The translations under genes and the position numbers were made by a program. The notes beneath the pieces are model-generated. The model had not been told where the DNA came from. It saw nothing but the letters and a program-made list of their open reading frames with translations, and ran no database searches. From contig OX392527.1 of the NCBI GenBank assembly GCA_947623455.1, positions 53,860,401-53,924,400 of the forward strand: a stretch of DNA of 64,000 nucleotides. Reading direction: 5' to 3'. The DNA is from Mimachlamys varia (lineage: Eukaryota > Mollusca > Bivalvia > Pectinida > Pectinidae). Each line of letters opens with the position of its first letter. The stretch's first letter is position 1. Positions 59,729-64,000 of the stretch are shown here, piece after piece.

Positions 59729-60453
59729 TAATGCCGTCACATAGTCGTGGTCAGTATCGTTTAATATGTATGCAATTTTTCTATAGTTTTTCAAACTATC
59801 ATTTGAATGGCTGGATCACTGGCATCGAAATAAAATATAATCTTCCTGGGGTTGATAAACAACTGTATCAATCCCACCAGAAATGACTGATTATGCAATA
59901 CCAACAATCATTATTAAGTATCTAACATGGATGTTAAAGCATGTGTATTTCAATGTAAGCTAACAAGCCTAATGGATGGATTCCAGGTTAGAATCGTTAC
60001 TTCTCTGTGTATTTGTTTTCACGGTTGTCAATTTTGAAATAAAATGCTATCAATATAACTTTAGATTAGACATTTATCCTATCATTTTGCTTTTGAAAAA
60101 CAAATATTTTCTACTAAGGTTTATGGAATTTTTATCGGTTGTAAAATATCTCAACACCATCAAATATTATTTTCATGTGATATCGTTGGCAGTTGAAAAG
60201 TGTTCTATAATATTTATATCATATGTTATTGGGTATACCAAGCTTACATCAAGTGTCTATCACAAAGGCATGGTTAGTATGAATGCTTTTTGTTTATCAT
60301 TGCTAAATCTAACAAAGCTCGCCCTCATCAGACTTCTATCCGTAGCCTGTTTTGGATACATTGAAGTGTACGTTTGTCTTGAGTGGTGTAAAATTGTATT
60401 GTATCGGTCACTTATCGAGCTGTCATTACAGATCTAACTGTACATAGAGGCTA
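59729..60453. other. Unique AT-rich sequence with an unsupported 153-codon frame
   Basis: The plus frame at 59976-60437 starts with ATG and a hydrophobic N-terminus resembling a signal peptide (MDSRLESLLLCVFVFTVVNF). The composition is that of AT-rich non-coding DNA, with many Ile, Tyr, Lys and Leu, no domain, and no splice or promoter context. It is probably spurious, but it is the longest non-repeat frame outside the retrotransposon. Confidence 0.3.
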
Positions 60454-60604
60454 TTCAATGGTTTCCTGAGTAATATCAAATATATTTCACGAGTATGGCA
60501 GGGTTTTTTTTTATATTTTCACGAGTGCGTAGCCCGAGTGAAAATATATTTAAAATCTGCCATACGAGTGAAATATATTTCATATTAAACAGGAAACCAT
60601 TGAA
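60454..60604. mobile_element. Near-perfect palindromic (foldback) element
   Basis: Left arm TTCAATGGTTTCCTG, ATATATTTCAC, GTATGGCAG; right arm the reverse complement, CTGCCATAC, GTGAAATATAT, CAGGAAACCATTGAA. An inner pair (ATATTTTCACGAGTG facing CGAGTGAAAATAT) continues the fold almost to the centre, so nearly the whole 151 bp is one hairpin. Confidence 0.75.
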
Positions 60605-62429
60605 TTTTCTTTTTATCACATTTTCGAAATTCCCAAAATTCTTATTTCATTTTTGAAATTAGCGGTTACAACTGATCGGGACGGTTTTTTATTTTCCCTA
60701 CTTCGTATGTTTTGATGATAGAATATCGATGAAAAATTGTACACAAATAGTGTGCAATGATATGGGACCGAAACTTATATCACCACTAGTGATGATATAA
60801 GCAGTGATGATATAAGTTTTATCAGGTTGATATTTTCTGATATTTCACTTGTAAAAATGCAATAAACGTTTATACAACCCGTTTATTGCTATGTGGCCTT
60901 GCTATTATAAAATCGATTTAATGCATAATTCAAAATGGCCACCAGCAAAATGGAGGTAAACGTTTCAATTAGTGTTGCGGTTCTCTTCGTTGGTTAAAAT
61001 ATCTTATCAAACCAATGTAAGCATTTATCTACATACAAACCTTGTCATTGCATTCATTATAATCGGAAGCAGGAACATTAATTTACATCCATATTTTAAC
61101 GTCCAAACAATAAATAATTTGTTGCAACCTTATAATTATAGTCTTCTATGGTAACCTCTTCCGTTAAATGAAAAATGTCCATCAGTAAATTTCGTTGTTT
61201 ATTTGACCTGACGTTGTGGGTCCCACGTTTACTTTAACCCTGGAATGTAAAGTTAAACTTTTCTAGGTAATATTTGTCGTGATAATATTCATTTTAACAG
61301 TTTTTAGTTTATGTTTAATTTTTGAGGCCGTAACAAAAGTTTTTAATTTGTATTTATAACTGATAGCCTGAACGGTGTTCTCTTACAAGAATGAATAACA
61401 AAAACATATTTAAATGTCATGTAGATTGCTGCCTCTGTGGCACGTGACTACAGTTACAGACAACAGTGAAGGTGTCCATGTAAGGATGGTGTCCACGATC
61501 GATAAGAAACAATTTAAAGGCAAATGCCAGAGTAGTTGGTGTCCTTAATTTAAGTGTTGTAGCGGTGAAGTGGAGAATGCACACGACGTCTAACAAAGAT
61601 GACCGTTAAGTGTATGAAAAATAATTTAAAAACGTAATTATAGTACCTGCTTATCCATAACAAGAATGTGTCTGTAATAAGTTGACCAAAATCGTTATAA
61701 GTGTATGTTTTCAATAAATCACTTCTATGGACACATGGACACAGTGAACTATAAATGTTTGTATAATAAGGAATATGTCACCTTGTCTATCATTTATTCG
61801 ATAAAATTTTTTCCTTAACACTGCGTATGAATGTTTTACGGTTATCACCTTCAGCTAGAAAGTTTTATCACTACAAGAAGTCCTATAGTACCAGTAGTAG
61901 TGGTAGTGAATGGGTAGTAGGTACGCCAAAAGGGACGGGAAGTCGCTTCAGACTTTGATGAATCAATTTGAGAAGTTATGTCTATTTAAAGAATCTCGTA
62001 ACTTGTACAATTACAGACATTTCAAACAGCAATATTTCATACAATTTCGCAAACCAAGGTTGTACAACATGCTACTCTCCTTATCAAAAACAAAGTTAAC
62101 TGATCACTTCTGAGCGGTCTACAAATACCTCGTAGTGTAGGATCCTTTAGCAGATTTTATGACTGGAAATCTATTGATGAATTATATTCTAGTCCCAATA
62201 TTTTTTTTTCATGACTTTAACTGTTTTTTAAATGACGGTATTGTGTGGGGCCTATGCTATAAAACACACATTTCAAACTTTTAAAGATCATGTGACATCA
62301 TTACATCTTCTAAAATGAAATGAAAACGGAAGAGTTGAATATTAAACTGATAGCCGAATATTTGTTACACTGTACTTACAATGTAGTTTGCTGTGAAACT
62401 AGCTTCACATTCTGTTTGATGTTGTATTT
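60605..62429. other. Unique AT-rich sequence
   Basis: A short hairpin (CTTATATCACCACTAGTGAT, then GATATAAG) lies near 60775-60815. The frames at 60972 and 61910 have no supporting features. No gene is recognised. Confidence 0.45.
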
Positions 62430-62567
62430 GCATGGTCTTATTGTCTTGTACTTTTTTAATGGTATCTGTGTAATTCTTTTCTTTGTTCATTTTTTGCCCT
62501 TAGTTTAATAATTTTTGTGTGTGTTTTGTTTATGGTTTTGTTGAAGCTTCGGTATTCTTTGATATTG
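62430..62567 (+). repeat. Dispersed ~200-bp repeat, copy 7
   Basis: GCATGGTCTTATTGTCTTGT, CTGTGTAATTC, GCCCTTAGTTTAATAATTTT and GGTTTTGTTGAAGCTTCGGT: the right-hand blocks of the family in order. The short open frame at 62320-62508 overlaps it and is not a gene. Confidence 0.6.
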
Positions 62568-62623
62568 ACATAAAGAGTCTATTTAGGATGTGGATTACAG
62601 CACTATTGAAAGCCAATATAGAG

Positions 62624-64000
62624 TTTGACAATGCAGTATAGCCAACAGCGTATGTGTTACAATACAGTATAGCGAACAGCGTATGTTTGACAATTCAGTA
62701 TAGCCAACAGCGTGTGTTTGACAATACAGTATAGCCAACAGCGTATGATTGACAATACAGTATAGCCAACTGCGTATGTTTGACAATACAGTATAGCCAA
62801 CAGCGTGTGTGTTACAATACAGTATAGCCAACAGCGTATGTTTGACAATACAGTATAGCCAACTGCGTATGTTTGACAATACAGTATAGCCAACAGCGTG
62901 TGTTTGACAATACAGTATAGCCAACAGCGTGTGTTTGACAATACAGTATAGCCAACAGCGTGTGTTTGACAATTCAGTATAGCCAACAGCGTATGTGTTA
63001 CAATACAGTATAGCCAACAGCGTATGATTAACAATTCAGTATAGCCAACAGCGTGTGTTTGACAATACAGTATAGCCAACAGCGTGTGTTTGACAATACA
63101 GTATAGCCAACAGCGTGTGTTTGACAATACAGTATAGCCAACAGCGTGTGTTTGACAATACAGTATAGCCAACAGCGTATGTGTTACAATACAGTATAGC
63201 CAACAGCGTGTGTTTGACAATTCAGTATAGCCAACAGCGTATGTGTTACAATACAGTATAGCCAACAGCGTGTGTTTGACAATACAGTATAGCCAACAGC
63301 GTGTGTTTGACAATACAGTATAGCCAACAGCGTGTGTTTGACAATACAGTATAGCCAACAGCGTATGTGTTACAATACAGTATAGCCAACAGCGTGTGTT
63401 TGACAATACAGTATAGCCAACAGCGTGTGTTTGACAATACAGTATAGCCAACAGCGTGTGTTTGACAATACAGTATAGCCAACAGCGTATGTTTGACAAT
63501 ACAGTATAGCCAACAGCGTATGATTGACAATACAGTATAGCCAACAGCGTATGTGTTACAATACAGTATAGCCAACAGCGTGTGTTTGACAATACAGTAT
63601 AGCAAACAGCGTGTGTTTGACAATACAGTATAGCCAACAGCGTGTGTTTGACAATACAGTATAGCCAACAGCGTGTGTTTGACAATACAGTATAGCCAAC
63701 AGCGTGTGTTTGACAATACAGTATAGCCAACAGCGTATGTGTTACAATACAGTATAGCCAACAGCGTGTGTTTGACAATTCAGTATAGCCAACAGCGTGT
63801 GTTTGACAATACAGTATAGCCAACAGCGTATGTGTTACAATACAATATAGCCAACAGCGTGTGTTTGACAATTCAGTATAGCCAACAGCGTGTGTTTGAC
63901 AATACAGTATAGCCAACAGCGTGTGTTTGACAATACAGTATAGCCAACAGCGTATGTTTGACAATTCAGTATAGCCAACAGCGTGTGTTTGACAATACAG
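62624..64000. repeat. Second 31-bp minisatellite array, truncated at right edge
   Basis: About 44 units with CAATACAGTATAGCCAACAG and CGTGTGTTTGA, running off the right edge. Variants: CGTATGTTTGA, CGTATGTGTTA, CGTATGATTGA, CAATTCAG. The unit is not a multiple of three and has no stop in any minus frame, so minus frames of up to 435 codons stay open with a 31-residue period. It is unrelated to the 31-bp family at 47-54 kb. Confidence 0.97.

Noticed and set aside
59976..60437. 153-codon frame with a signal-peptide-like start
   Set aside because: AT-rich composition, no domain, no promoter or splice context; noted in the spacer entry but not called as a gene.
62595..63964. 435-codon minus-strand frame rich in Cys, Tyr and Leu
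   Set aside because: The 31-bp unit lacks stops in minus frames, giving a frame-cycling artefact.

Overview
This window looks like animal, most likely bivalve mollusc, nuclear DNA. It is AT-rich and has spliced exons with GT/AG borders. It carries a tRNA-derived SINE family, several foldback elements, and one complete LTR retrotransposon. The assignment to molluscs is an inference from repeat style and from the one recognisable host gene. There are no bacterial operons, rRNA genes or CRISPR arrays.

About half of the 64 kb consists of at least thirteen mutually unrelated minisatellite arrays, with units of 15 to 69 bp. From left to right: 41/42 bp (1-3682), 18 bp (4513-5956), 37 bp (10405-12398), 15/16 bp (19925-23738), 32 bp (26982-27525), 27 bp (30990-36180), a second 27 bp family (37366-38367), 35 bp (40821-45546), 15 bp (46335-46552), 31 bp (47652-53750), 38 bp (55831-56667), 69 bp (59086-59728) and another 31 bp family (62624-64000). 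Nearly all the long open frames in the window are by-products of these arrays, because units without stop codons stay open on one or both strands.

The one host gene I can identify is a TMEM104-like multi-pass membrane protein on the minus strand. Its first four coding exons lie at 8259-8213, 7312-7191, 6563-6482 and 6069-5988, and its exon phases join cleanly except between exons 1 and 2. At that junction an extra CT dinucleotide appears to shift the frame. The 18-bp array starts about 30 bp beyond the exon 4 donor. The conserved exon that should follow is not found before the 42-bp array runs off the left edge. A weak later exon is possible at 3933-3881. Upstream of the start codon are an M-box/E-box next to an inverted CCAAT box, an ETS-like site, and a YY1-like motif over the ATG.

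The best-defined element is a full-length LTR retrotransposon at 12480-18018. It has two identical 164-bp LTRs, a GTTGC target duplication, a primer binding site resembling tRNA-Leu, a polypurine tract, and a single intact 1608-codon gag-pol frame (zinc finger, protease, RT, RNase H, integrase). Its RT active site reads VADD in place of the usual Y-x-D-D, and its LTR ends are CCAGTA/TACTGG rather than TG/CA. Identical LTRs and an unbroken frame mean it inserted recently.

The remaining unique DNA holds five copies of one SINE family, about seven copies of an unnamed dispersed repeat of roughly 200 bp, several inverted-repeat (MITE-like) elements, and a few orphan exon candidates of low confidence.
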